Shown here: one piece after another, positions 6,625-15,156 of the stretch | Layout of the letters: each line of letters opens with the position of its first letter | Position numbering within the stretch: the first letter of the stretch is position 1 | Origin: JAKFWF01 sp041745515 | Lineage (GTDB): Bacteria; Pseudomonadota; Alphaproteobacteria; Rhizobiales; Hyphomicrobiaceae | Direction of reading: 5' to 3' | Assembly: GCA_041745515.1 (NCBI GenBank) | Contig: JBGTIU010000167.1 | Location: forward strand, 1 to 33,515 | DNA: 33,515 bases | Notes under the pieces: generated by a model | Database searches by the model: none | Told to the model about the DNA's origin: nothing | The model's input: the letters and a program-made list of their open reading frames with translations, nothing else | Position numbers and translations under genes: made by a program

Positions 6625-8511
6625 ATGCAGGCGCGTGAAATCGCGACCCGGAGCCGGGGCGGCATGGCCCCGACGGACATTGGCAATCCGAAATACTTTC
6701 ACAAGGTCGTCGATTGCCAGTGGGCCTGCCCCACGCATACGCCGGTGCCCGAATACATTCGGCTGATCGCGCAAGGACGCTACGCCGCCGCTTACATGCT
6801 GAACTGGGAAAGCAACGTTTTCCCGGGGATTCTGGGTCGCGTTTGCGATCGCCCCTGCGAGCCCGCCTGCCGCCGTGGCCGCATCCAGCCGAGCGACGAA
6901 TTCAACGCCAAGGATCCGTCCTTCAAGAATGCTGCGCCTGTCGCCATCTGCCGCCTGAAGCGCGTTGCGGCCGACTACAAGGGCGATATCGATGCGTTCA
7001 TGCCTGACATTCCCGCCGCGAAGAACGGTAAGCGGGTGGCGCTGCTCGGCGCGGGCCCCGCTTCGCTCACGGTCGCGCGCGATCTGGCACCGCTCGGCTA
7101 TCACATTACGATCTATGACAAGGACCCGCAGGGCGGTGGCCTGATGCGGACCAACATCCCGTCGTTCCGCCTGCCGGTCAAAGTGCTCGATGAGGAGGTC
7201 GAGCGGGTTCTCGACTTCGGCATCGAGACGCGTTTCGGTCATATGGTGTCGAGCCTGAAACAGGTGCTCGACGAAGATTTCGATGCCGTTTTCGTCGGCA
7301 CCGGCGCACCCAAGGGTAAGGACCTGAGCCTGCCCGGCCGCGCTGAGGCTGCCGGCAATATTCACATCGGCATCGACTGGTTGACGTCGGTGGCCTTCGG
7401 ACACGTGGAAAAGATCGGCCGCCGCGTCGTCGTCATCGGTGGCGGCAACACGGCGATGGACTGCTGTCGCACGGCATTGCGCCTTGGCGCGGAAGCCGTG
7501 ACGGTGACGGTGCGCTCGCCGCGGAAGGTCATGAAAGCGTCCGAGTGGGAGATCAAGGACGCGATGCACGAGGGCATACCGATCCTCGACAATCACGCGC
7601 CCAACCGCTTTCTGATCGAGAACGGGCGGCTCGTCGGCGTGCTGTTCGACAAGATGGTCGAGAGCGGCGTCGATGCCAAGGGCCGCCCCAAACTGGCGGC
7701 GTCCGGCGAGCAGGTTACCATCTCGTGCGATGACGTGCTGATGGCGATCGGGCAGGACAATGCTTTCACCTGGATCGAGCGGGATCTTGGTGTTGCTTTC
7801 GACGAATGGAGCATGCCCACCGTCGATAAAACGACGTTCATGTCGACGCGGCCCGGCGTGTTTTTCGGCGGCGACGCGGCTTGGGGACCCGAAAACATCA
7901 TCTGGGCCGTTTCTCATGGCCATCAGGCAGCAATCTCAATCGATGCCTATTGCAATGGCCGCGTTGTCACCGAGCGGCCGGCACCGGGCGCTAATCTCAT
8001 CAGCCAGAAGATGGGGATCCACGAGTGGTCCTATTCCAACGATTACGATCCGGCGCGCCGTGTCGGCGTACCGCATGCCGACCTATCGGCTGCACTGAAG
8101 AACCTAAAGATGGAGGTTGAACTCGGCTTCGACGATCAGCTTGCGGCGCAGGAGGCTCAACGCTGCCTCAACTGCGATGTCCAGACGGTGTTCGCGCCGA
8201 AGCTATGTATCGAGTGCGATGCCTGTATGGACATCTGCCCGGTCGACTGTATCAACTTCACCGAAAACGCTGACGAGCCGCAGCTTCGCGACGCCTTGCG
8301 CGTACCGGCCATGAATATGGCGCAGGATCTCTACGTGTCGGAGGTGCTCAACACAGGCCGGATCATGGCCAAGGACGAGGACTTGTGCCTGCATTGCGGG
8401 CTGTGCGCTGAACGGTGTCCGACCGGCGCGTGGGATATGCAGAAGTACTTCTATGCCGAGCCCCAGGCGTCCAAGGCGTGCTTGACACATCATGAGGCGT
8501 ATTTGAGATGA
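6625..8511 (+). CDS. FAD/NAD(P)-binding iron-sulfur subunit of a 2-oxoacid oxidoreductase (KorC/GltD-like)
   Basis: This 628-residue flavoprotein resembles the small subunit of glutamate synthase with an added ferredoxin domain. The N-terminal FeS-helical domain has cysteines at 31, 35, 74, 78 and 82. An FAD-binding GAGPAS motif lies near 142-147 and an NAD(P)-binding IGGGNTAMD motif near 271-279. A C-terminal double [4Fe-4S] domain has CxxCxxCxxxCP sets at 528-538 and 588-598. It precedes the alpha and beta genes of a TPP-dependent 2-oxoacid oxidoreductase. This set matches the three-component 2-oxoglutarate:NADP+ oxidoreductase (KorABC) described in Azoarcus/Thauera, where this subunit passes electrons to NADP+. 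The acceptor and the 2-oxoacid here are inferred. AAGAGG precedes the ATG. Confidence 0.85.
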   Translation: MQAREIATRSRGGMAPTDIGNPKYFHKVVDCQWACPTHTPVPEYIRLIAQGRYAAAYMLNWESNVFPGILGRVCDRPCEPACRRGRIQPSDEFNAKDPSFKNAAPVAICRLKRVAADYKGDIDAFMPDIPAAKNGKRVALLGAGPASLTVARDLAPLGYHITIYDKDPQGGGLMRTNIPSFRLPVKVLDEEVERVLDFGIETRFGHMVSSLKQVLDEDFDAVFVGTGAPKGKDLSLPGRAEAAGNIHIGIDWLTSVAFGHVEKIGRRVVVIGGGNTAMDCCRTALRLGAEAVTVTVRSPRKVMKASEWEIKDAMHEGIPILDNHAPNRFLIENGRLVGVLFDKMVESGVDAKGRPKLAASGEQVTISCDDVLMAIGQDNAFTWIERDLGVAFDEWSMPTVDKTTFMSTRPGVFFGGDAAWGPENIIWAVSHGHQAAISIDAYCNGRVVTERPAPGANLISQKMGIHEWSYSNDYDPARRVGVPHADLSAALKNLKMEVELGFDDQLAAQEAQRCLNCDVQTVFAPKLCIECDACMDICPVDCINFTENADEPQLRDALRVPAMNMAQDLYVSEVLNTGRIMAKDEDLCLHCGLCAERCPTGAWDMQKYFYAEPQASKACLTHHEAYLR

Positions 8512-8534
8512 TTGTGGGCAAGGAATTTCACTTC

Positions 8535-8706
8535 TCTTCTCCTCCCCCTTGACGGGGGAGGAAGACGCGGCTCGATTTTTTGCTCTTGGCAAAAAAACGA
8601 TTGCCGCGTCAGGTTGGGGGTGAAGTTGTCAGCCCGGTTCGTGCCACTTGGCGACCCCCACCCCCCCTCCCCCTCAAGGGGGAGGGGGGGAAACCGGGAG
8701 AGAGGT
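8535..8706 (+). repeat. Dispersed GC-rich intergenic repeat A, copy 2
   Basis: This 172-bp element in the 241-bp gap between the flavoprotein and alpha-subunit genes has the same block order as the copy at 290-459. It has an opening hairpin with CCTCCCC arms, a middle part with a run of A followed by CGATTG, then a GGTTCGT block, a closing C-rich/G-rich hairpin, and a terminal GGGAGAGA. Divergence between copies is mainly substitutions and small indels. It lies inside what looks like one operon and ends 46 bases before the alpha-subunit ATG. Confidence 0.85.
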
Positions 8707-8752
8707 GAGCAGCGGGTCGCATCAGGGTTGCGGTACGAGGATCGAAGGCAGC

Positions 8753-10576
8753 ATGAGCGGCATCAACGATTTCGTCGTCAAGTTTGCGACCGTCAATGGC
8801 TCCGGCTCCGCCAGCGCCAACACCATGTTCGCCAAGACCCTGTTCCGCATGGGCGTGCCCGTAAGCCCGAAGAACATCTTCCCATCGAATATCCAGGGTC
8901 TGCCGACGTGGTACGAGGTGCGCGTCTCCGAGGCCGGTTACGTCGCCCGTCGCGAAGGCATTGACCTGATGATCGCAATGAACCCGCAGACCTATGACGA
9001 GGATCTGCGCGAGATCGTGAAGGGCGGCTGGCTGCTTTACGACAGCTCCAGGCCGCGCATCTGGAATCGCGACGACATCACCGTGTGCGCCATGCCGATG
9101 GCCGAGATCGCCGCCCGGAAATGGTCGGATGCACGCCAGCGCCAGTTGTTCAAGAACATGATTTACATCGGCGCGTTGACAGCACTGCTCGACATCGATC
9201 TCGAGGTGTTGAAGACTGTCGTCATCGACCAGCTCAAGGGCAAGGAGAAACTGGTTGCTGCGAACATGGACGCGGTTGACCTGGGACGCTCCTTTGCGCT
9301 CGCCAATTTCGAGTGCCCGCTGCCGATCAAAGTACGCCATGCGACGGCGGCCAAGGGGCGGATCCTGGTGACCGGCAACGACGCGGCCGGTCTGAGCGCG
9401 ATCTACGCCGGAGCAACCGTTTGCGCCTGGTACCCGATCACGCCGTCGACGTCGGTCGCCGAAGCCTTCGAGAAGTATGCGCGCCGCATGCGCGTCACCA
9501 AGGACGGACGTCGTCTCTACGGCATCGTTCAGGCCGAGGACGAACTTGCGGCGATCGGTGTCGCGATCGGAGCGGCCTGGAACGGCGCCCGGGCGTTCAC
9601 GGCGACGTCGGGCCCCGGCATTTCGCTGATGAACGAGTTCCTCGGGTTGGCCTATTTTGCGGAAATTCCGATCGTGCTCTGGAACATCCAGCGCGGCGGC
9701 CCCTCGACCGGCATGCCGACTAGGACCGGGCAGCCCGACATTCTTGCCTGCGCCTACGCATCGCACGGCGACACCAAGCATGTGCTGCTGTTTCCGGCCG
9801 ACCCGACCGAGTGCTTCGAACTCGGCGCGCGAGCCTTCGATCTCGCCGAACGGCTGCAGACGCCTGTGATGGTGATGTCCGATCTCGATATCGGCATGAA
9901 CGACTGGGTGACGGACCCGTTTGCCTGGGACGATGCCAAGGCGCACGATCGCGGCAAGGTATTGACAGCGCAGGAGCTGGAAAGTTTCCACGAGCGCCGT
10001 GGCAAGCCGTGGGGCCGCTACTTGGACATCGACGGCGACGCGATCCCCTATCGCACACTGCCGGGCACGCATCCCACCATGGGCGCTTTCTTCACCCGCG
10101 GCACATCCCATAACGACTATGCGCGCTACACCGAGGATGGTGTCGTGCATGCCGCGATGCTCGATCGCATCCGCCGCAAATTCGACACGGCGGCGACGCT
10201 GGTGCCGAAGCCCGAGGTCGTCATTCGCGACAGCCGAGGCAAGGTCGGCGTCATCTATTTCGGCGCAACCCGACCGGGCGTGCTGGAGGGGCTCGATCTA
10301 TTGGCGAAGGATGGCGTGGCACTCAACTCGCTCCGGCTGAAGGCCTTCCCGTTCACGCCCGAAGTCAAGGCGTTCTGCGCCGCGCACGACCAGATTTTCG
10401 TGATCGAACAGAACCGCGACGCGCAGATGCGGTCTTTGCTGATGGTCGAGGCGGGCATTGCCGGCGAAAAGCTGATCGCCACCCTCAACTACGATGGCAT
10501 GCCTCTGACGGCGTCCTTCGTACGCAATTCCATCTTGAAGCATCTGCAACCGGCCACCGCGCAGGCGGCGGAATAG
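8753..10576 (+). CDS. korA: 2-oxoacid:acceptor oxidoreductase, fused gamma-alpha subunit (KorA type)
   Basis: This 607-residue protein joins the gamma domain (about 1-190; GSGSASANTMFAKTLFRMG and SNIQGLPTWYEVRVS) to the alpha pyrimidine-binding domain (about 205-430; CAWYPITPSTSVAE, SGPGISLMNEF, and QRGGPSTGMPTRTGQPD). A C-terminal PFOR-II-like domain lies at about 510-600. This architecture is that of the 2-oxoacid:ferredoxin oxidoreductase alpha family, which oxidatively decarboxylates a 2-oxoacid with CoA. The ATG at 8753 has AAGG upstream and begins directly with the gamma-domain sequence. The beta subunit follows after an intervening Uma2-type gene. 2-Oxoglutarate is the favoured substrate only by analogy with KorABC; an indolepyruvate or branched-chain substrate cannot be excluded. 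Confidence 0.88.
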   Translation: MSGINDFVVKFATVNGSGSASANTMFAKTLFRMGVPVSPKNIFPSNIQGLPTWYEVRVSEAGYVARREGIDLMIAMNPQTYDEDLREIVKGGWLLYDSSRPRIWNRDDITVCAMPMAEIAARKWSDARQRQLFKNMIYIGALTALLDIDLEVLKTVVIDQLKGKEKLVAANMDAVDLGRSFALANFECPLPIKVRHATAAKGRILVTGNDAAGLSAIYAGATVCAWYPITPSTSVAEAFEKYARRMRVTKDGRRLYGIVQAEDELAAIGVAIGAAWNGARAFTATSGPGISLMNEFLGLAYFAEIPIVLWNIQRGGPSTGMPTRTGQPDILACAYASHGDTKHVLLFPADPTECFELGARAFDLAERLQTPVMVMSDLDIGMNDWVTDPFAWDDAKAHDRGKVLTAQELESFHERRGKPWGRYLDIDGDAIPYRTLPGTHPTMGAFFTRGTSHNDYARYTEDGVVHAAMLDRIRRKFDTAATLVPKPEVVIRDSRGKVGVIYFGATRPGVLEGLDLLAKDGVALNSLRLKAFPFTPEVKAFCAAHDQIFVIEQNRDAQMRSLLMVEAGIAGEKLIATLNYDGMPLTASFVRNSILKHLQPATAQAAE

Positions 10577-10646
10577 GAACGGTTTTGCAATGCTGCCCAA
10601 CCGGGAGTAATTTTGTCAGCAGTTTCCGTAGCCATTGGAGCAACCC

Positions 10647-11219
10647 ATGTTGGCCAAACTGGCCGAAGCCGATCAGATGACTATCGAGGAGTTCCTCGCG
10701 TACATGGACACGCGTCCGGACGGCGAACGCTGGGAGCTGATCGAGGGGGTGGCCGTCATGAATGCAGCGCCGACGCAATGGCATCAGATCATCGCGTCGA
10801 ACATCGTACACGTTCTTCTGACAAGGAAAGCCGCAAGCAAGGCGCCCTGGTTGCCTCTGCTCGGTGTCGGTACTCGCGTTCCGATTTCACCCAACAGCCT
10901 GCCGCAACCCGACGTCTACATACAGGAAGGCGTGGCCCAATCATCGCCCCTCACCGACGACGCACTCGTCCTGTTCGAGGTGCTGTCGAAATCGAACACC
11001 AAGGCAGATCGCGCCTGGCGCAAACGTGTCTATGCCAGTATCCCGAACTGTCAGCACTATGTCACGGTCTCGATGAAGTCGGCACAGATCATGCGCTACG
11101 ACCGTGCCGCCGCCTGGTCGGAAACGACGGTATCCGGCCTCGAATCGACGTTGGCGCTGCCCGCGATCACATTCGAAATCCCTCTCCGGCATATTTACCA
11201 GTGGACCCCGATCAACTGA
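10647..11219 (+). CDS. Uma2-family (DUF820) putative restriction-like endonuclease
   Basis: This 190-residue protein has the Uma2/DUF820 pattern: MTIEEFLAYM, ERWELIEGVAVM, a central PQPDVYI, then LVLFEVLSKSNTKADRAWRKRVYAS and CQHYVTVSM. The Asp in PDV and the Glu in FEV correspond to acidic residues of the PD-(D/E)XK fold. The family is common in cyanobacteria and scattered elsewhere, with no settled function. GGAG lies six bases before the ATG at 10647. The gene sits between the alpha and beta genes of the 2-oxoacid oxidoreductase on the same strand, so it is probably an insertion into that operon that keeps co-transcription. Confidence 0.85.
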   Translation: MLAKLAEADQMTIEEFLAYMDTRPDGERWELIEGVAVMNAAPTQWHQIIASNIVHVLLTRKAASKAPWLPLLGVGTRVPISPNSLPQPDVYIQEGVAQSSPLTDDALVLFEVLSKSNTKADRAWRKRVYASIPNCQHYVTVSMKSAQIMRYDRAAAWSETTVSGLESTLALPAITFEIPLRHIYQWTPIN

Positions 11220-11274
11220 GCATTCGCCATCAATCGCAAGCCAGCTGGCCCTACAACATGAGCCAAAATCACGC

Positions 11275-12333
11275 ATGAGCTACATCGCCAAGCCATCCGC
11301 CTATCACCCTGCGCTCAGGAAGAACGAGCTGGGGCTGACCCACCGCGACTACGAAGGCACGATGTCGACGCTGTGCGCGGGGTGCGGGCACGACTCGATC
11401 ACCGCCGCCATCATCGAAGCTTGCTTCGAGATGGATTTGCCGGCGCACCGCATCGCCAAAGTTTCGGGCATCGGTTGCTCGTCGAAGACACCGACGTATT
11501 TCCTGGGTCGCAGTCACGGCTTCAACTCGGTGCACGGCCGCATGCCGTCGGTGACGACGGGCGCCAACATGGCCAACCGGGACCTCACATACATCGGCAT
11601 ATCGGGCGACGGCGACACGGCTTCGATCGGCCTCGGACAGTTCTGCCATGCGGTCCGTCGCAAGTTGAACATGACCTACATCGTCATGAATAACGGCTGC
11701 TATGGGCTGACCAAGGGCCAGTTCTCGGCGACCAACGACAAGGCCTCACCGTCGAAGAAGGGCGAAGCCAATCCATTCGAAGCCATCGATCTGTGCCAAC
11801 TTGCGATCCAGCTCGGCGCTGGATACGTCGCTCGCTCGTTCTCCGGTGACAAGCGCCAGCTGATCCCGCTGATCAAGGCTGCCATCAGCTACAAAGGCTT
11901 TGCCTTCCTCGATGTGATTTCGCCGTGCGTCACCTTCAACAATCACCCCGCCTCGACCAAAAGCTATGACTACGTGCGCGCCCACAATATGGCCTCGGAG
12001 AACAAGCTCGACTTCGTCGAATCGCGCGAGGAGATCACCACCGATTATGCACCGGGCACGGCGGCCGACATCACGATGCACGACGGCTCCGTCGTCAGGC
12101 TGTACAAGGTCGATGGCGCACACGATCCGCGCGACCCGGATGCTGCGATCATGACCATTCGCCAGAATGCAGCGAGCGGTTCGGTCGCGACCGGCCTGCT
12201 CTATATCGACGAGGTACAGCAGGACCTGCACGACCTGCTCGAGAGCGACGCGCGCCCGCTCAGCATGGTGCCGATGGCCGAACTGTGTCCCGGCGCCAAG
12301 ACGCTCGAACAGATCAATGAGCGGCTGCGATAG
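11275..12333 (+). CDS. korB: 2-oxoacid:acceptor oxidoreductase, TPP-binding beta subunit (KorB type)
   Basis: This 352-residue protein has the beta-subunit signatures: TLCAGCGHDSITAAI near the N-terminus, VSGIGCSSKTPTYF, and the TPP/Mg binding stretch GDGDTASIG followed by NNGCYGLTKGQFS. Then come DVISPCVTFNNH and a longer than usual C-terminal region (about 60 residues) after the core. Four cysteines (in CAGC, GIGC and SPC) fit a bound [4Fe-4S] cluster. The ATG at 11275 is favoured because family similarity begins there; no clear Shine-Dalgarno is visible. It completes the catalytic pair with the gamma-alpha gene, from which it is separated by the Uma2-type gene. Confidence 0.9.
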   Translation: MSYIAKPSAYHPALRKNELGLTHRDYEGTMSTLCAGCGHDSITAAIIEACFEMDLPAHRIAKVSGIGCSSKTPTYFLGRSHGFNSVHGRMPSVTTGANMANRDLTYIGISGDGDTASIGLGQFCHAVRRKLNMTYIVMNNGCYGLTKGQFSATNDKASPSKKGEANPFEAIDLCQLAIQLGAGYVARSFSGDKRQLIPLIKAAISYKGFAFLDVISPCVTFNNHPASTKSYDYVRAHNMASENKLDFVESREEITTDYAPGTAADITMHDGSVVRLYKVDGAHDPRDPDAAIMTIRQNAASGSVATGLLYIDEVQQDLHDLLESDARPLSMVPMAELCPGAKTLEQINERLR

Positions 12334-12374
12334 CAATACTTACAATTTGATCGATGACGACAACCAAGGGTTAA

Positions 12375-12758
12375 ATGAGTTCTTCTTTGGTTGTTGCAAA
12401 CCTCTCCGGTCACACGGCTAATAAACACGCGCAACCTAGAAAGTGCGCGACAGCGGATGCATACGTGGATCGGCACACAATGAGTCCAGGCAGACCAGAA
12501 GCGAATTGCCAAAAGGGCGGCGTCGACAGGCGGAGATCGGTGCGCCAGCCGGCGTGCATCAACGCGTCGATACGCTTTGAAGGTGGCAATCGCGTCAGAT
12601 GCCTGGTGAAAGACTGTTCGAGAACCGGCGCGCTGCTTTTCGTAACCACCGTGCTCGGCATTCCCGGTCAGTTTGATCTTCAGGCAGCATCAGGACATAC
12701 GCGGCGTGTCGAGGTCAAATGGCGAGGGCCGTCGCGCCTGGGTGTGCGTTTCGTCTGA
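12375..12758 (+). CDS. PilZ-domain protein
   Basis: The 127-residue frame ends in a single PilZ domain: RRRSVRQP (RxxxR), then a beta-rich region with KDCSRTGALLFV (equivalent to the D/NxSxxG motif), and VEVKWRGPSRLGVRF at the end. PilZ domains bind cyclic di-GMP. In this order of bacteria such short stand-alone proteins are numerous and mostly uncharacterised. The ATG at 12375 has AAGGG upstream. An ATG at 12480 would give a 92-residue protein closer to the domain boundaries and is the main alternative. The first 35 residues show no conserved feature. Confidence 0.8.
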   Translation: MSSSLVVANLSGHTANKHAQPRKCATADAYVDRHTMSPGRPEANCQKGGVDRRRSVRQPACINASIRFEGGNRVRCLVKDCSRTGALLFVTTVLGIPGQFDLQAASGHTRRVEVKWRGPSRLGVRFV

Positions 12759-12897
12759 CGGTTTGAATCCAGCCCGCCTCATTGCTGCAAGGCGAAACAG
12801 CCACAATCCCCTCGTGAAGCTCTGACGTTGGCGTTGCCGATCATCGGCATTGCGCGAGCCGAGGCATTCGCACGAACCTGGTACCGGGAGATGTGTC

Positions 12898-13278
12898 ATG
12901 ATCGATTTTTTCGGCCAGCCGATGCCTGGCTCTGCGCTGCCGTTCAGCCGAGCGACCCGCGCCGCCGGTCTTGTGTTCGTCTCCGGCTGTTCGGCTCCCC
13001 ACGACCCTGCGCTCGGTATTCATCGTGGTGAGACGGCAGGCGAGCAGGTCCGGAACTCCCTTGCGATGATTTCAGAAATTCTGCGCGAGGCGGGAACAAG
13101 CCTTGACCGCGTCGTGCAGGTGACGATGCTGATTACGGATCCGTCCGACTATGCTGCGTGCAATGCAGAGTACGCGAGGCATTTTCCGGGAGGATTGCCG
13201 GCCCGCCACACCGCCCGGTTCGGGGTACCGACGGATGCGAAGGTGGCGTTTGCCTGCATCGCACGGGCAAAGGATTGA
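12898..13278 (+). CDS. RidA/YjgF-family protein
   Basis: This 126-residue protein has the RidA length and pattern: FSRATRAAGLVFVSGCSA, GETAGEQVRNSLAMISEIL, VVQVTMLITDPSDYAACNAEY, and LPARHTARFGV. The last contains the arginine that in RidA proteins binds the carboxylate of the substrate. Family members hydrolyse reactive enamine/imine intermediates, but subgroups without that activity exist. GGGAG precedes the ATG. It stands alone, with a palindromic repeat directly after it. Confidence 0.85.
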   Translation: MIDFFGQPMPGSALPFSRATRAAGLVFVSGCSAPHDPALGIHRGETAGEQVRNSLAMISEILREAGTSLDRVVQVTMLITDPSDYAACNAEYARHFPGGLPARHTARFGVPTDAKVAFACIARAKD

Positions 13279-13284
13279 GCAGCC

Positions 13285-13371
13285 GTAGGTTGGGTCAAGC
13301 CCGCTCGCGCGACCCAACAGGGCTGGCACCGCCCGTGGACGTTGGGTCGCGCTTCGCTTGACCCAACCTAC
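13285..13371. repeat. Nested palindromic intergenic repeat C
   Basis: Two perfect 16-base arms (GTAGGTTGGGTCAAGC at 13285-13300 and its complement at 13356-13371) enclose a second pair of 12-base arms (GCGCGACCCAAC at 13307-13318 and GTTGGGTCGCGC at 13341-13352). The element fills the gap between convergent ridA-like and dipeptidase genes and could fold into a long hairpin on either strand. Similar GTAGGTTGGGT elements are common between genes in Bradyrhizobium-type genomes. Its right end supplies the TAG stop of the dipeptidase. Confidence 0.85.
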
Positions 13372-14531
13372 AAGGATGCGACCTGCGGCGTTTCTGTCAC
13401 CTGCAATTCACGGGCGACACGCTCGACGCCGCGAAACACGCGCAGGAAGTTGCGCCCAGCAAGCTTCGCGATCGCGCCGTCGCTCCAGCCGCGCGCGATC
13501 AATTGGGCGAGTAGATCGGGAAACTTCGAGACATCTTCCAGCCCGGCCGGCGTCGTGCCGCCAAAGAAATCCGAGCCGATGCCGACATGATCAATACCGG
13601 CTCGGGCTGCCATGTATTCGATGTGGTCGCACAACTCGGCCAGTGCAGCGCGGGGTGGCAGTCCAGCTTTGCGCGCATGCTTCTTGATCCATTCCGCGCG
13701 CTCGGCGCCGGGCGGCGCCTTGCCGTGCGGATCGGTCATCGGGCGCTGCCAGTCGCGCAACGCTTGCGAGATGAATGGCGGCACGAACGTCGCCATCACG
13801 ATGCCACCGTTGCCCTTCAGCCGATCGAGAATATCGTCTGCGGCGTTGCGCGGGTGATTGCACAGGGTGAACGCGTTCATATGGCTGAGCACCACCGGCG
13901 CACGTGAGACATCAAGCACCTTGTGCTGGGCTCGATGCGACGTGTGCGCGCAATCGACGATCATGCCGATGCGGTTCATCTCGGCCACAACCTTCACGCC
14001 GAATTCGGTGATGCCGTCGTGTCGGGCCGCATCCGTTGAGCTGTCGACCCAATCCAGCGTCTCGTTGTGACATAGCGTCAGCAGCCGCACGCCGGCCGCG
14101 TACCACACCCGCAGCGACGCCAAACTGTTTTCGAGGCCGATGCCGCTTTCGACGGTGACCAACGAGGCGATCCTGCCCTGGCTCTTGGCGCGGGCGATGT
14201 CGCTCGCACGGGTCGCCGGCAAGAACACATCGGGGTGTGCGCGCGCAATTTCCAGCGCGATATCGATCTGCTCCAGCGTATACAAGCCAGGCTTCGTCGC
14301 ACCTGATGGAACGAACGCCGCCCACCATTGCGCCGCCAACCGCCCCTGCCGCATTCGTGGAATGTCGGTGTCGTAGTCAGCCCGCGTCCGGTTGAGGTCG
14401 AAGGCTCGCACATCGCCATTTGCGCGCTGACGGATGACGATCGGCAGATCGTTATGTCCGTCGATCAGCGGAATCTTGTCGAGAATATCGTGAGCGTGTT
14501 GCAGCGCATCGCGCCTTGCCGTGGCCGTCAT
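13368..14531 (-). CDS. Membrane dipeptidase, peptidase family M19
   Basis: This 387-residue protein matches the renal-dipeptidase family of binuclear zinc TIM-barrel hydrolases. Metal-site sequences are present in order: DGHNDLP near residue 24, VESGIGLEN (bridging Glu), DCAHTSH, LSHMNAF, and GSDFFGGT with the conserved Asp. Members split dipeptides, including some with D-amino acids. No signal peptide is visible, so a cytoplasmic enzyme is likely despite the family name. The ATG at 14531 has GGTGA upstream. The stop codon falls within the palindromic repeat at 13285-13371. Confidence 0.92.
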   Translation of the reverse strand: MTATARRDALQHAHDILDKIPLIDGHNDLPIVIRQRANGDVRAFDLNRTRADYDTDIPRMRQGRLAAQWWAAFVPSGATKPGLYTLEQIDIALEIARAHPDVFLPATRASDIARAKSQGRIASLVTVESGIGLENSLASLRVWYAAGVRLLTLCHNETLDWVDSSTDAARHDGITEFGVKVVAEMNRIGMIVDCAHTSHRAQHKVLDVSRAPVVLSHMNAFTLCNHPRNAADDILDRLKGNGGIVMATFVPPFISQALRDWQRPMTDPHGKAPPGAERAEWIKKHARKAGLPPRAALAELCDHIEYMAARAGIDHVGIGSDFFGGTTPAGLEDVSKFPDLLAQLIARGWSDGAIAKLAGRNFLRVFRGVERVARELQVTETPQVASL

Positions 14532-14707
14532 TGTTCACCGTTCGATCGAAGGCGCCGTGCTGTCCGGCCTTGCGCACACCTGGTTCGGCATCATGAACGG
14601 AAGTTAAATTTCACATTCAGATCCAGTTCAAAGCAAAGACAGCATACTCGTACCACTATCGAAGAAGCGAAACGAAATCGAGGAAACCCCCAACAGGAGA
14701 GTGTACT

Positions 14708-15094
14708 GTGTCTATAGCTATCGCATCCAAAAAGATCGCGTCAAAGGCGTTCATTTCAACTGCCATCGTCGGCTTCGGGCTGATCGCCGCTTCGAGCGGA
14801 GCGCAAGCCTATGGCGAGAGTTGGATCGACCACGTGCAGGCCCGGGAGGCCGCCTCAATCGAGCGAGGTCGCTACAGCGGCGAACTCACGCGACGCGAAT
14901 ATCGCGACCTGCGGGCCGAGCAGGACAGTATCCGTCTGATGGAGAGCCGCGCGAAGGCCGATGGCCATGTCTCCAGACGCGAGTATCGCAATATTGCCGA
15001 AGCGCAGCGCAATGCGGCACGACACATCCGTCACGAGACGCACGACGGGCAGAAGTCGTTCTGGCGCCGGTGGCTCTACACGCACCGCTACTGA
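14708..15094 (+). CDS. Small exported basic protein with two RREYR motifs
   Basis: The GTG at 14708 is preceded by AGGAGA. The 128-residue product starts with a signal peptide (hydrophobic FISTAIVGFGLIAAS, cleavage probably after GAQA). The mature part is highly charged and probably helical. It contains a two-fold repeat around LTRREYRDLRAEQ and VSRREYRNIAEAQ and ends in WRRWLYTHRY. No known domain is recognised. Upstream (14532-14707) there is no gene. Confidence 0.75.
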   Translation: MSIAIASKKIASKAFISTAIVGFGLIAASSGAQAYGESWIDHVQAREAASIERGRYSGELTRREYRDLRAEQDSIRLMESRAKADGHVSRREYRNIAEAQRNAARHIRHETHDGQKSFWRRWLYTHRY

Positions 15095-15156
15095 ACTGAA
15101 CGCGATCGTTGAGGTCGCTTGTGCTGGAAGGGGTCGCCGCCGACTGTGACCCTTTC

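Noticed and set aside
8609..10150. 513-residue open frame antisense to korA
   Set aside because: Its composition is that of a high-GC shadow frame, with no motifs. The opposite strand encodes a clear oxidoreductase subunit.
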